Shown here: piece by piece, positions 45,435 through 54,670 of the stretch
Numbering within the stretch: position 1 is the first letter of the stretch
How the letters are laid out: each line of letters begins with the position of its first letter
Source: Reyranella sp.
GTDB lineage: Bacteria; Pseudomonadota; Alphaproteobacteria; Reyranellales; Reyranellaceae
Direction of reading: 5' to 3'
Assembly (NCBI RefSeq): GCF_030651995.1
Contig: NZ_JAUSBN010000035.1
Location: 1-64,000 of the forward strand
DNA length: 64,000 nt
Notes under the pieces: model-generated
The model's database searches: none
What the model saw: the letters and a program-made list of their open reading frames with translations, nothing else
What the model was told of the DNA's origin: nothing
Made by a program: the position numbers and the translations under genes

Positions 45435-46316
45435 ATGGCGAAGATCGCCTTCATTGGTCTCGGCAACATGGGCGGCCCGATGGCCGCCAACCTGGCAAAG
45501 GCCCAGCACCACGTTATGGCGTTCGACCTGTCGGACGCGGCCGTGAGCGCGGCAGTCGAGAAGGGCGCGCACAAGGCCGCTTCCGCCGCCGAGGCGGTGA
45601 AGGGCGCGGAGATCGTCGTCACCATGCTGCCTGCCGGAAAGCATGTCCGGGAGGTCTACGAGAAGGACGTCCTGCCGAACGTCGCCAAGGGCACGCTGCT
45701 GATCGACTGCTCGACCATCGACGTCGAGAGCGCGCGCCATGTGGCGGCGCTGGCGGAGAAAGCCGGCATGGACATGGTCGACGCCCCGGTCTCGGGTGGG
45801 GTCGGCGGCGCCACGGCGGGCACGCTCACCTTCATGGTCGGCGGCAGCGAGGCGTCGTTCGCCAAGGCCAGGCCCATCCTCGAGAAGATGGGCAAGAACA
45901 TCGTTCTTGCCGGCACGAGCGGCGGCGGCCAGGCCGCCAAGATCTGCAACAACATGATCCTGGGCGTGTCGATGATCGCCGTCAGCGAGGCCTTCATGCT
46001 GGCCAAGCGCCTCGGTCTCGATGCGCAGAAGCTGTTCGACGTGGCTTCCACCGCATCGGGCCAATGCTGGTCGCTGACGAACTACTGCCCCGTACCGGGG
46101 CCGGTTCCGACTTCGCCGGCCAACCGCGACTACCAGCCGGGCTTCACGGCGGCGATGATGCTGAAGGACCTGATGCTGGCCCAGCAGGCGGCCAGTGCGG
46201 CCGGCGCCAGCACGCCACTGGGTGCCGAAGCCGCACAGCTCTTCAGCCTGTTCGTGAATTCCGGCAACGGCGCCAAGGATTTCTCCGGCATCATCAAGAT
46301 GCTGGACGGCAAGTGA
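45435..46316 (+). CDS. mmsB: 3-hydroxyisobutyrate dehydrogenase
   Basis: A 293-aa NAD-dependent beta-hydroxyacid dehydrogenase: GLGNMGGPMA nucleotide site (8-17), the substrate motif DAPVSGGVGGA (117-126) and the catalytic lysine K169 in GGGQAAKICNNM. It oxidises 3-hydroxyisobutyrate to methylmalonate semialdehyde, following the hydrolase. GGAGGAAACC precedes the ATG. The expected next enzyme (mmsA) is not in the window. Confidence 0.95.
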   Translation: MAKIAFIGLGNMGGPMAANLAKAQHHVMAFDLSDAAVSAAVEKGAHKAASAAEAVKGAEIVVTMLPAGKHVREVYEKDVLPNVAKGTLLIDCSTIDVESARHVAALAEKAGMDMVDAPVSGGVGGATAGTLTFMVGGSEASFAKARPILEKMGKNIVLAGTSGGGQAAKICNNMILGVSMIAVSEAFMLAKRLGLDAQKLFDVASTASGQCWSLTNYCPVPGPVPTSPANRDYQPGFTAAMMLKDLMLAQQAASAAGASTPLGAEAAQLFSLFVNSGNGAKDFSGIIKMLDGK

Positions 46317-46323
46317 GGCCCGC

Positions 46324-47010
46324 ATGATCACGCTCTACGACCTGGCGTTCGACGATGATCGCCGTCCCAGCCCGTTCTGCTGGCGGACCAAGTTTTCGCT
46401 GGCGCACAAGGGCCTCGACTTCACCAGCGTGCCGATGGGCTTCACGGAAAAGGAGAAGATCGCCTTCGCCGATTCCAAGACCGTGCCGGTGATCAAGGAC
46501 GGTGAGAAGCCGGTCAAGGACAGCTGGGCCATCGCCGTCTATCTGGACGACATGTACCCGGAGAGGCTGTTGCTGAAGAGCGAGATCGGGCGTGCCTACG
46601 CGCGCTTCATCAACGGCTGGACGGACACGGTGATCAATGCCGGTATCTTCCCGCTGATCATCGGCGACCTCTACGATCGCGTGCGGCCGGAGGACAAGGA
46701 ATACATCGCCGAGTCGCGCGGTGCGCGGTTGGGGACGAAGGACTTCGCCTCCTTCCAGGCGAAGGCCCGAGAGAAGGGACTTGCGGCTTTCCGTGCGTCG
46801 CTCGAGCCGGCACGCCGGGCGCTGCGCGAGCAGAAGTTCCTGTCGGGCGCCGAGGCCGCCTACCCGGACTACATCCTCGCCGGCACCTTCATGTGGCCGC
46901 GCATCGTAAGCTCGTTCGAGCTGCTGGAGAAGGACGACCCGGTCCATGCGTGGCGTGAACGCATGCTCGATCTGTTCGACGGGATGGCCCGCAAGGCGAA
47001 GGCTGCCTAG
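46324..47010 (+). CDS. Glutathione S-transferase family protein, LigE/beta-etherase-like
   Basis: A 228-aa GST. The N-terminus ITLYDL, SPFCWRTKFSLAHKGLDF, PVIKDGE and DSWAIAVYLDDMYPERLLL match the beta-aryl etherase LigE family closely, and DPVHAWRERMLDLFDGMAR matches its end, as I recall those sequences. LigE cleaves the beta-ether bond of lignin dimers with glutathione. Whether this one does is unknown: it lies 7 bp after mmsB and before a MaoC dehydratase, not near lignin genes. Fungal-type (FuA) GSTs are the other relatives. Confidence 0.85.
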   Translation: MITLYDLAFDDDRRPSPFCWRTKFSLAHKGLDFTSVPMGFTEKEKIAFADSKTVPVIKDGEKPVKDSWAIAVYLDDMYPERLLLKSEIGRAYARFINGWTDTVINAGIFPLIIGDLYDRVRPEDKEYIAESRGARLGTKDFASFQAKAREKGLAAFRASLEPARRALREQKFLSGAEAAYPDYILAGTFMWPRIVSSFELLEKDDPVHAWRERMLDLFDGMARKAKAA

Positions 47011-47012
47011 GC

Positions 47013-47504
47013 ATGTCGGACGACCAGGCCAAGCCGTTCGACCCGGCCGAGCATCGCTTTGGTCCGGCCCACTGGTTCGAGGATCTCGAGGTCGGCCAGA
47101 AGTTCTACATCAACTCGCGCACCCAGACGGAGGCGCTGTTCTCCGCCTTCCAGCTCGCCAGCGGAGACAATCATCCGATCCACTACGATCGCGAGTACTG
47201 CAAGGCCCTGGGACACCAGGACATGCTGGCCCACGGGCTGCAGGTCGCGATTCAGGGCGCGGCCGGCGGCGGCATCTTCCCGCATTTCGTGGGCGAGTCG
47301 CTGGTCGGATTCCTCGAGCAGTCCTCGCGCTTCCTGAAGCCGGTCTATGTCGGCGACACGCTCTATCCGATGCTCGAGGTGACCGAACTCAAATCCGGAC
47401 GCACCACGGGCGTTGCCGTATTGAAGCTCACGATCCACAACCAGAAGGGTGAACTGGTGTGCGATGGCGAGCACAAGTATCTTTTGAAGAAGAAGCCGCA
47501 ATAG
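47013..47504 (+). CDS. MaoC family (R)-specific enoyl-CoA hydratase-like protein
   Basis: A 163-aa hot-dog-fold protein. The hydratase motif is in AFQLASGDNHPIHYDREYCKALG (Asp and His catalytic pair), followed by DMLAHGLQVAIQGAAGG. It begins 2 bp after the GST gene. It would hydrate an enoyl-CoA, or act on a related thioester. It might provide the hydration step in the valine module, but the (R)-type chemistry makes that uncertain. Confidence 0.9.
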   Translation: MSDDQAKPFDPAEHRFGPAHWFEDLEVGQKFYINSRTQTEALFSAFQLASGDNHPIHYDREYCKALGHQDMLAHGLQVAIQGAAGGGIFPHFVGESLVGFLEQSSRFLKPVYVGDTLYPMLEVTELKSGRTTGVAVLKLTIHNQKGELVCDGEHKYLLKKKPQ

Positions 47505-47524
47505 AGACGGCAGGAGGAGAGAGA

Positions 47525-47809
47525 ATGATCGGCGTCATCGCGAAACTGACCATCAAGCCCGGCACCAACGGCGACTTCGAGGCGACCATGAAGGCGCTTC
47601 AGGCCAAGGTTCACGCCGATGAGCCGGGCAACAAGCTCTATGCGCTGCACAAGACGGCCGACGTTAACGTCTATGTCATGCTCGAGCGCTACGAGGATCA
47701 GGCGGCACTGGAGGCCCATCGGGCTGCGCCTCATTTCAAGGAGCTCGGCCGCAAGCTCGGCGACTATCTCGCCGGCCGTCCCGACGTGCAGGTGATGGAA
47801 GAAGTCTGA
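47525..47809 (+). CDS. Antibiotic biosynthesis monooxygenase (ABM)/YgiN-like protein
   Basis: A 94-aa ferredoxin-like-fold protein. MIGVIAKLTIKPGTNGDFEATM, then NKLYALHKTADVNVYVMLERYEDQAALEAHRAAPHFKEL is the typical ABM pattern with the paired histidine and the E-Y-D stretch. Small members act as quinol or anthrone-type monooxygenases without cofactors, often as dimers. AGGAGGAGAGAG precedes the ATG at 47525. The long frame upstream is a shadow of the MaoC gene's end. Confidence 0.9.
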   Translation: MIGVIAKLTIKPGTNGDFEATMKALQAKVHADEPGNKLYALHKTADVNVYVMLERYEDQAALEAHRAAPHFKELGRKLGDYLAGRPDVQVMEEV

Positions 47810-47833
47810 CCGATATAGGGGGCGAGTGAGCGC

Positions 47834-48901
47834 ATGGAAGGGCTTTTCCGCCGCCATACCAAACCCGGTACGGCTCCCGGCACGCTGGCCGGGCGCGCGC
47901 CGGTTCCTGACGAAGCGCTCGACTTCACCCTGGTCGAATATACGGCGGACGAAGTCGAAGTCCTGCACGAGGTGGAAGTGGACCAGTGCCGCTTCCATCT
48001 CGGCACGCCCGGGCATACCTGGATCGACGTAAGCGGCCGCCCGAGCTCGGAGATGCTGCGCAATCTCGGCATGGCGTTCAATCTGCATCCTCTCGCGCTC
48101 GAGGACGTATTCCACGCCAACCAGCGCAGCAAGCTCGACCTCTTCGAGGGGCAGGGCTTCATCGTCCTGAACGACCCGGCCTATGAAGACTGCGTCCTGA
48201 AGAGCCAGCAGGTCAGCATCTTCTTCGGCGAAAACTACGTCATCTCCTTCCACGACCTGAAGTCCGACATCTTCAAGCCGGTGCGCGATCGCCTGCAGAC
48301 CGCGGGCTCTCGGCTGCGCATGTTCGGTATCGACTATCTCGTCTATGCGCTGATCGATCTCGTGGTCGACCGCAAGTTCCCGCTGATCGAGGCCCTGTCG
48401 ACTCATCTGGAGGACCTGGAAGAGGAGGCGCTCGACCACCCGACGAAGGACACGCTGGCGCATATCCATCAGGCCCGGCGGGCGCTCGTCGCCTTCCATC
48501 GCATCCAGTGGGCCGAGCGCGAGACGGTGCTGGCGGTGATGCGGCCGGACGTGCCCTTCATCATGCCCGAAACCCGCACCTACCTGCGCGACTGCTTCGA
48601 TCATGCCGTTGCGGTGCTCGATCTGGTGGAGAGCTACCGGGAAATGGCCAATGGTCTGATGGAAATCTACCTCATGGACTCGTCGAACCGCATGTCCGAG
48701 GTCATGAAGACCTTGGCGGTCATCACCGTGTTCTTCATGCCGCTGAGTTTCCTCGCGGGCGTCTACGGCATGAACTTCGACCGCAACGACGGCAACATGC
48801 CCGAGCTGGGGTGGAAGTACGGCTACGAGTTCTTCTGGGTGATGGTCGGCGTCATCGTGATCGCCATCTTCCTGTGGCTGAAGCGCAAACGCTGGATCTG
48901 A
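47834..48901 (+). CDS. corA: CorA-family divalent cation (Mg2+/Co2+) transporter
   Basis: A 355-aa transporter. A large cytoplasmic domain (about residues 1-290) is followed by two helices near the end. The selectivity motif YGMN is at 311-314, in GVYGMNFDRNDGNMPEL, and the last helix ends LWLKRKRWI. Works as a homopentamer in the inner membrane. ATG at 47834, 25 bp after the ABM gene. Confidence 0.96.
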   Translation: MEGLFRRHTKPGTAPGTLAGRAPVPDEALDFTLVEYTADEVEVLHEVEVDQCRFHLGTPGHTWIDVSGRPSSEMLRNLGMAFNLHPLALEDVFHANQRSKLDLFEGQGFIVLNDPAYEDCVLKSQQVSIFFGENYVISFHDLKSDIFKPVRDRLQTAGSRLRMFGIDYLVYALIDLVVDRKFPLIEALSTHLEDLEEEALDHPTKDTLAHIHQARRALVAFHRIQWAERETVLAVMRPDVPFIMPETRTYLRDCFDHAVAVLDLVESYREMANGLMEIYLMDSSNRMSEVMKTLAVITVFFMPLSFLAGVYGMNFDRNDGNMPELGWKYGYEFFWVMVGVIVIAIFLWLKRKRWI

Positions 48902-48908
48902 GAGTGCC

Positions 48909-49898
48909 ATGACCTACAGGATCTACGGCTCCGAGCTTTCGCCCTATTCGGTGAAGGTGCGTTCCTTCTTCCGCTACAAGAAGCTGAACCACGAATGGAT
49001 TCCGAGGTCGCCAGCGGTCCAGTCGGAGTTCCAGAAATACGCCAAGCTGCCGCTCGTGCCGCTGGTCGTGACGCCGGAGGGCGAGGGCATCCAGGATTCG
49101 ACTCCGATTCTCGAGCTCTTCGAGGCGTCGCATCCCAAGCCTTCCGTTACCCCTGCAGACCCTGCGCTCGCCTTCGTCTCCGCGCTTCTGGAGGAGTATG
49201 GCGACGAGTGGGGCAACAAATGGATGTTCCACTATCGCTGGCGCTACCAGCCCGATGTCTGGTCGACCGCCGAGCGCATCGCCCAGCAGATGATGGGGGC
49301 GCAGGGCACGCTCGCCGTCGCGCAGGCGCGCACGGCGGTGGCCGAGCGCATGATGGGACGGTTGGGTTTCGTGGGGTCCAACGACAAGACCCAGCCGCTG
49401 ATCGAGGCCTCGTTCGCGAAGGCGCTGGGTCTGATCGATGCGCATCTGGCGTCGAGGCCCTTCCTGCTGGGCGGCCGTCCCGCGATGGCCGATTTCGGCC
49501 TGTGGGGACAGCTCTACGAGGCCGCGACCGATCCCACGCCGGGCGCGATTATGCGGGCCTCGGCACCGAAGGTGATGGCGTGGCTTCAGCGCATGCTTTC
49601 GCCTGAGGCGAAAGGGGACTTCGAGTCGCTTCAGGCCCTCGCGCCGACGCTGAAGCCGCTTCTGACCCAGGAGGTCGGCGGACTGTTCCTGCCCTGGTCG
49701 GCGGCCAACGCGGCCGCGATCGGACGTGGCGACAAGAGCTTCACGATGAGCCTTGGCGGCGCGGAGTGGACGCAGGAGCCGCAGAAGTACCACGCGCGCT
49801 CCCTGGCGGAGATCCGCGCCAAGTTCGCCATCGCCAAAGACGCGCCCGGCCTTGAGGAGATTCTGCGCGAAGGCGGCTGCTTGGACTTTCTATCTTGA
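48909..49898 (+). CDS. Glutathione S-transferase-like protein, extended C-terminus
   Basis: A 329-aa protein. The first 80 residues are a thioredoxin-like GST domain (YRIYGSELSPYSVKVRSFFRYKKL, then LPLVPLVVTPEGEGIQDSTPILE). The C-terminal helical domain (FLLGGRPAMADFGLWGQLYEA) is larger than in most GSTs, about 100 residues longer, with a distinct end QKYHARSLAEIRAKF. The role is unknown; GST-like maleylacetoacetate isomerase or stress functions are possible. It starts 8 bp after corA and its stop overlaps the TTG of the next gene. Confidence 0.87.
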   Translation: MTYRIYGSELSPYSVKVRSFFRYKKLNHEWIPRSPAVQSEFQKYAKLPLVPLVVTPEGEGIQDSTPILELFEASHPKPSVTPADPALAFVSALLEEYGDEWGNKWMFHYRWRYQPDVWSTAERIAQQMMGAQGTLAVAQARTAVAERMMGRLGFVGSNDKTQPLIEASFAKALGLIDAHLASRPFLLGGRPAMADFGLWGQLYEAATDPTPGAIMRASAPKVMAWLQRMLSPEAKGDFESLQALAPTLKPLLTQEVGGLFLPWSAANAAAIGRGDKSFTMSLGGAEWTQEPQKYHARSLAEIRAKFAIAKDAPGLEEILREGGCLDFLS

Positions 49899-50782
49899 GC
49901 TACGATCTTTTCTTGAGGCCGCGCAAGGGTGCCGTAGGGAAGAGGGACTTCGAAGCCTATTTTCAGGATCGGCGCTTCTATGACGCCGAGGCCGGGCATG
50001 TGGCTTATAGCAACGAAGACACCGGGGCTTATTTCAGCTTCGAATGGGTCGACGCGCGAGATGATGAAGAGGGAGAACTTTATCCTATCGCGTTCAACAT
50101 AAACTACTTTCGACCTAGCTACTTCATTATGGAAGCGGAAATCGAAGTCTCTGCTCTCGTGCAGGCATTCGATCTCGTTGTTGACGATCCCCAGTGGAAA
50201 GGGATGGGCAAGGGTGAGTACGACGCGAAAGTACTAATGTCCGGATGGAATGCTGGAAACGAATCGGCCTACGACATTCTCCTCGAGACGCCTGAGCACC
50301 GCTCTCATCTTCGCACTCTGCCCAGTGCCACGGTTCTTCAGGCATGGCGCTGGAATTTCGAGAGGGATGCACGTCAACAGAGCGTAGGGGACACCAAGTT
50401 CGTACCGCGAATTCAGTTTCTCGAAGTCGAGGGACAGATGACCTCCGCCATGATTTGGCCGGACGGTGCTCCGTTGGTGGCTACTCCCGTGGACTGGTTC
50501 ATCCTCGCCGGGGAGAACCTCTTGCGTCGCCGCCCTGACTTGAAGAAAGCCGGGCGCCTCCTCCCCTGGGCTGAAGCGATTCAGATATTGGCGCCATTCA
50601 TCAAACAGGTTCCAGGCCCCGTCATTACTTTCGACTACGACGAAACGCCTTCCGAAGTCTTCGATTTCCTACTCAGGCGGTCGTCAGAGCCGGTGTTATC
50701 CACTATTTGGCCGCAAGATCGGGTGCTCGATCGCGAGATTGTCGAGCGAGCGCTTGAGAGATTGCCAAGAAATTCACGTTAA
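49895..50782 (+). CDS. Unrecognised soluble protein with atypical base composition
   Basis: A 295-aa protein of no family I can name. It begins SYDLFLRPRKGAVGKRDFEAYFQDRRFY and is acidic; the middle holds WNAGNESAYDILLETPEH and the end DREIVERALERLP. There is no signal peptide or membrane segment. Its DNA is visibly lower in G+C than both neighbours (for example around 50095-50170), which suggests recent acquisition. TTG start at 49895 overlaps the previous stop (TTGA). The run MSYDLFLRP... resembles small proteins of immunity or hypothetical type found singly in many genomes. Function not assigned. Confidence 0.75.
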   Translation: MSYDLFLRPRKGAVGKRDFEAYFQDRRFYDAEAGHVAYSNEDTGAYFSFEWVDARDDEEGELYPIAFNINYFRPSYFIMEAEIEVSALVQAFDLVVDDPQWKGMGKGEYDAKVLMSGWNAGNESAYDILLETPEHRSHLRTLPSATVLQAWRWNFERDARQQSVGDTKFVPRIQFLEVEGQMTSAMIWPDGAPLVATPVDWFILAGENLLRRRPDLKKAGRLLPWAEAIQILAPFIKQVPGPVITFDYDETPSEVFDFLLRRSSEPVLSTIWPQDRVLDREIVERALERLPRNSR

Positions 50783-50789
50783 GCCGGCT

Positions 50790-51536
50790 CTATCTCAGGG
50801 AGGTCGCGATCAGCGTCAGGCCCGAGAGGCAGAGCAGGCCGAGCAGGATGCGGCGGAACTGGGCATCGTTGATGCGGCCATAGAGTGCCAATCCGATCCG
50901 CGCGCCGATCAGTGTCGTCGGCACGGTGATAACCGCCCAGATCAGAAACGTCCGGTCGAGAAAGCCCGCAATGCCGGCCGAGACGAGGGCCAGGAACAGC
51001 ACGCTCATGTTGAAGGGCTGGTTGACGCCGCGCTGCTCGTCCTTGCCGAAGCCACGCAACTGCGCCCAGATCGCGGGCGCCGGGCCGCTGAGGCTCGCCA
51101 TGCCGCCCATCACGCCGCCGATGAGGCCCACGGCCGCGTCAGCTGGCCGGCCGCCGCCCGTGATGATCGGCGGCCGGCGCACGATGGCCATCCAGGTGCT
51201 GTAGACGATCAGCAGGACGCCGACGCCGACCTTGAGAGGTCTCGGCTCCAGATGATTGAGCAGGAGCGTGCCCACCGGCACGCCGACGATGCCGGCCGAC
51301 AGCATCGGCCACAGCCGCGACCAGCGCACGCCGCTCCAGATGCGGGGAAGAGACTGGATGTGGCCGGCGACGCCGCACAGGGCGGTGAGGGGCGCGGCCG
51401 TGAGGGGCGACATGGCCTGCAGCCAGAAGCCCAGCGCCACCAGTGCATAGCCGGTGCCGCTCAATCCATTGACGAATCCGGCCGCCAGCGCCCCGGCGAC
51501 GACGATCGCGATGTCGCCGGGGGGTGGCAGTGGCAC
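50790..51536 (-). CDS. TauE/SafE-family sulfite/sulfonate exporter-like membrane protein
   Basis: A 248-aa membrane protein with about seven to eight helices. The tandem TauE/SafE pattern shows in VAGALAAGFVNGLSGTGYALVALGFWLQAMSPLTAAPLTAL and again in GLIGGVMGGMASLSGPAPAIWAQLRG. The family exports sulfite, sulfoacetate or other small organic anions. ATG at 51536. It sits 7 bp downstream of the glutaryl-CoA dehydrogenase gene in the same direction, so may be co-transcribed. Confidence 0.9.
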   Translation of the reverse strand: MPLPPPGDIAIVVAGALAAGFVNGLSGTGYALVALGFWLQAMSPLTAAPLTALCGVAGHIQSLPRIWSGVRWSRLWPMLSAGIVGVPVGTLLLNHLEPRPLKVGVGVLLIVYSTWMAIVRRPPIITGGGRPADAAVGLIGGVMGGMASLSGPAPAIWAQLRGFGKDEQRGVNQPFNMSVLFLALVSAGIAGFLDRTFLIWAVITVPTTLIGARIGLALYGRINDAQFRRILLGLLCLSGLTLIATSLR

Positions 51537-51543
51537 GATGGGG

Positions 51544-52779
51544 TCAGGCCCCGGAGCTGAACGCCTGGATACCGGTCATCGCGCGGCCGAGGATCAGCGC
51601 GTGGACGTCGTGCGTGCCTTCGTAGGTGTTCACGGCCTCGAGGTTCATCGCGTGACGGATCACGTGATACTCGTCCGAGACGCCGTTGCCGCCGTGCATG
51701 TCGCGGGCGACGCGGGCGATGTCGAGCGCCTTGCCGCAGTTGTTGCGCTTGATCAGCGAGATCATCTCGGGCTGGGCATGGCCCTTGTCCTTGAGGCGGC
51801 CGACCCGCAGGCAGGCCTGGAGGCCCAGCGCGATCTCGGTCTGCATGTCGGCGAGCTTCTTCTGGATCAGCTGGGTGGCAGCCAGCGGCCGGCCGAACTG
51901 CTTGCGTTCCATCGTGTAGTTGCGCGCCTGCTTCCAGCAGAATTCGGCGGCGCCCATGGCGCCCCAGGCGATGCCGTAGCGGGCGTTGTTCAGACAGCCG
52001 AACGGACCGCCGAGGCCGGCGACGTTGGGCATCATGTTCTCGACCGGCACGAAGACGTCTTCGAGCATGATGGCGCCCGTCACCGAGGCGCGCAGGCTGA
52101 ACTTGCCCTCGATCTTGGGCGTCTCGATGCCCTTCCAGCTGCGCTCGAGGATGAAGCCACGGATCGCGCCGCCGTCGAGCTTGGCCCAGATCACCAGCAC
52201 GTCGGCGATCGGCGAGTTGGTGATCCACATCTTGGAGCCGGACAGCTTGAAGCCGCCGGGGACCGTGACGGCGCGGGTCTTCATGCCGCCGGGATCGGAA
52301 CCGTGGTCGGGCTCGGTGAGGCCGAAGCAGCCGACCCATTCGCCGGTGGCGAGCTTGGGCAGATACTTCATGCGCTGCTCTTCGCTGCCGTAGGCGTAGA
52401 TCGGATGCATGACCAGCGAGGACTGGACGCTCATCGCCGAGCGGTAGCCGGAGTCGACGCGCTCCACTTCACGGGCGACCAGGCCGTAGGTCGTGTAGTT
52501 GGCGCCGGCGCAGCCGTACTTCTCGGGGAGCGTCGAGCCCAGCAGGCCGAGCGCGCCGAACTCGTTCATGATCTCGCGATCGAACTTCTCGTTGCGGTTG
52601 GCCAGCAGGACGCGCGGCATCAGCTTGTCCTGGCAGTAGTCGCGCGCGACGTCGCGGATGGCGATCTCGTCCTCGGTCAGCTGGTCGTCGAGGAAGAACG
52701 GGTCTTCCCAGTCGAAGGCCCTGGCGTCTGCGCTGATGCCCTTGGCGGCGCTCTTGATCGGGGTGGCGGCGTTGGCCAT
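51544..52779 (-). CDS. gcdH: Glutaryl-CoA dehydrogenase
   Basis: A 411-aa acyl-CoA dehydrogenase that oxidises and decarboxylates glutaryl-CoA to crotonyl-CoA in lysine, tryptophan and aromatic breakdown. The catalytic base is E387 in [17 protein letters not shown], the exact family signature; [12 protein letters not shown] and [20 protein letters not shown] are other marks. ATG at 52779. It precedes the TauE-like gene. The glutaryl pathway partners are not in the window, so this gene is isolated from them. Confidence 0.95.
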   Translation of the reverse strand: MANAATPIKSAAKGISADARAFDWEDPFFLDDQLTEDEIAIRDVARDYCQDKLMPRVLLANRNEKFDREIMNEFGALGLLGSTLPEKYGCAGANYTTYGLVAREVERVDSGYRSAMSVQSSLVMHPIYAYGSEEQRMKYLPKLATGEWVGCFGLTEPDHGSDPGGMKTRAVTVPGGFKLSGSKMWITNSPIADVLVIWAKLDGGAIRGFILERSWKGIETPKIEGKFSLRASVTGAIMLEDVFVPVENMMPNVAGLGGPFGCLNNARYGIAWGAMGAAEFCWKQARNYTMERKQFGRPLAATQLIQKKLADMQTEIALGLQACLRVGRLKDKGHAQPEMISLIKRNNCGKALDIARVARDMHGGNGVSDEYHVIRHAMNLEAVNTYEGTHDVHALILGRAMTGIQAFSSGA

Positions 52780-52836
52780 GTCTGCTCCTGCTATTTCGCC
52801 CGCGTCTTATCAGGCAGGGCGGGCCGCGCCAACGCC

Positions 52837-53637
52837 CTAAAGAGCCGCGCCCACGACGGTCTTGCCCGTCAGGGCGCGGAAAATCTCGAGGTTGAGCTTG
52901 CCGAACGCCTCCGTCGCCCGCAGTTCCACGGTGCGGGGTCGCGGCAGGTCGATTCGCAGGTCCGCAGCGATGCGACCGGGACGCGCCGACATGACGATCA
53001 CGCGATCGGACAGGAAGACCGCCTCCGGGATCGAGTGGGTGACGAACAGGACGGTCTTGCGGGCCTCGCGGGCGACGTCCTGCTCGCCCCAGATGCGCAG
53101 GAGCTCCAGGGCCATGTCGTCGCGCGTCATGGCGTCGAGCGCGCCGAACGGCTCGTCCATCAGCAGGAGCGGCGGGTCGAGTAGCAGGGCACGACACAGC
53201 GCGGCGCGCTGCTGCATGCCGCCCGACAGTTCGCGCGGCAGCTTGGCGCCGAAGCCGCCGAGGCCGGCCATGTCGAGGAGCTGCCCTGCCCGTGACCGCA
53301 GCGAGCGAGGGTCCTTTCCGGCCAGCTCGGCCGGCAGCAGCACGTTCTCCAGGATGGACCGCCATTTCAGCAGGATCGGCGCCTGGAACACCATGCCGAT
53401 GTCCGGGATCGGCTGCGTCACGGTGCGGCCGGCGACGGTGATGGTCCCTGTCGTGGCCGGACGCAGCCCCGCCACGATGCGCAGCAGGGTCGACTTTCCG
53501 CAGCCGCTCGGGCCGACCAGCGAGACGAACTCGCCGGCCCCGATCGAGGCGGAAATGCCGGCGAGGGCCTCAACCGGGCCGCTCGCCGCCTGATACGTCA
53601 TGCCGACCCGGTCGAGGTCGATCAGTCCCTTTGCCAC
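52837..53637 (-). CDS. ABC transporter ATP-binding protein (SsuB/TauB family), second importer
   Basis: A 266-aa ATPase with Walker A GPSGCGKST (42-50), Q-loop GMVFQAPILLKWRSILENV, signature LSGGMQQR, Walker B LLLMDEPFGALDAMTRDD and switch FVTHSIPEAVFLSDRVIVMSARPGR. Paralogue of 21207-21989. It is last in the leftward operon permease-binding protein-ATPase (55438 to 52837). Confidence 0.95.
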   Translation of the reverse strand: MAKGLIDLDRVGMTYQAASGPVEALAGISASIGAGEFVSLVGPSGCGKSTLLRIVAGLRPATTGTITVAGRTVTQPIPDIGMVFQAPILLKWRSILENVLLPAELAGKDPRSLRSRAGQLLDMAGLGGFGAKLPRELSGGMQQRAALCRALLLDPPLLLMDEPFGALDAMTRDDMALELLRIWGEQDVAREARKTVLFVTHSIPEAVFLSDRVIVMSARPGRIAADLRIDLPRPRTVELRATEAFGKLNLEIFRALTGKTVVGAAL

Positions 53638-53655
53638 GCGACGCGACTGCCCGGA

Positions 53656-54642
53656 TCAGTTCGGCATCGCGACCTTGGTGAAGAACTCGGTCGAGTAGAC
53701 ATTCTTGCACTCGACCTTCTTCGGCAGACCCATGTAGGCGTTCACGAGATCGACCGAGTCGCACATCTTCTTCTCGTCGATCCAGCCGATGCCGTTCTTG
53801 GCGTAGCGGTCGGTCTTCATCAGGCCGAGGCCGATCATCATGTTGGGGGTCATCACCTCGACGTCGACCTCGGGCACGCGCTTCTTCAGGATCTCCATCG
53901 CGGCCTTCGGGTCGGCCATGACGTCACGCCAGCCCATGTAGGAGGCTTCGAGGAAGTCCTTCAGAGCCTTGGGCCTGTCCTTCATCGTCTTGGCGCTGGC
54001 GATGATCGACATCGAGTACATGTCGAAGCCGAAATCGGCCCACGGCATCATCACGACATTGCCCTTGCCGGCAGCCTTCTCGTAGAGCGGCAGGCCGGTG
54101 CTGTAGTCGCCGACACCGTCGACGCGCTTCTCGGCCACGGCGGCGATCTTGGCGGCGGGCTCGATGTTCACCCAGGTAACCTTGGCCGCATCGATGCCGT
54201 TCACCTTGGCGAAGGCCGGGAACATCTGGCGCTGCGAATCGCCAGGAGGGGCGGCGAGCGTCTTGCCTTCCAGGTCCTTGGGCTTGGCGAGCGGCTTCTC
54301 CTTGAGGCTGAAGATGTTGAGCGGCGTCTTGTCGAACACCATGCCGACGGTCTTGATGGTCGTGCCGCGGCCAATCGAGGCGATGACGACGGCGGCATCG
54401 GCGAGGCCCGCATCGGCGCGGCCGGTATCGACCTTGGCGATCGAATCGCCCGATCCCTTGGAGTTTTCGAGCGTCACGTCGAGCCCCTTGGCCTTGTAGT
54501 AGCCCTTGTCGAGGGCGACCCAATAGGCGGCATGGTCGCCGACCGCGAACCAGTTGAGCGCGAAGGTGAACTTTTCCTGCGCCGAGGCGGCGCCGGACGT
54601 GGCCAGCAACGCGGCCAGCGCAAGCGACAGTGTGCGAGTCAT
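53656..54642 (-). CDS. ABC transporter substrate-binding protein, NMT1/THI5-like, second importer
   Basis: A 328-aa periplasmic binding protein. Signal peptide ends near SAQ (residue 22). Then FALNWFAVGDHAAYWVALDKGYYKAKGLDVTLENSKGSGDSIAKVDTGRADAGLADAAVVIAS and LEGKTLAAPPGDSQRQMFPAF, the NMT1 pattern. A clear relative of the 20198-21196 protein. GGGAAAAGGGAGACCGTC precedes the ATG. Its ligand is probably the substrate of the catabolic genes at 55547-62196, which run in the opposite direction. Confidence 0.93.
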   Translation of the reverse strand: MTRTLSLALAALLATSGAASAQEKFTFALNWFAVGDHAAYWVALDKGYYKAKGLDVTLENSKGSGDSIAKVDTGRADAGLADAAVVIASIGRGTTIKTVGMVFDKTPLNIFSLKEKPLAKPKDLEGKTLAAPPGDSQRQMFPAFAKVNGIDAAKVTWVNIEPAAKIAAVAEKRVDGVGDYSTGLPLYEKAAGKGNVVMMPWADFGFDMYSMSIIASAKTMKDRPKALKDFLEASYMGWRDVMADPKAAMEILKKRVPEVDVEVMTPNMMIGLGLMKTDRYAKNGIGWIDEKKMCDSVDLVNAYMGLPKKVECKNVYSTEFFTKVAMPN

Positions 54643-54670
54643 GACGGTCTCCCTTTTCCCTTCCCCGAAC

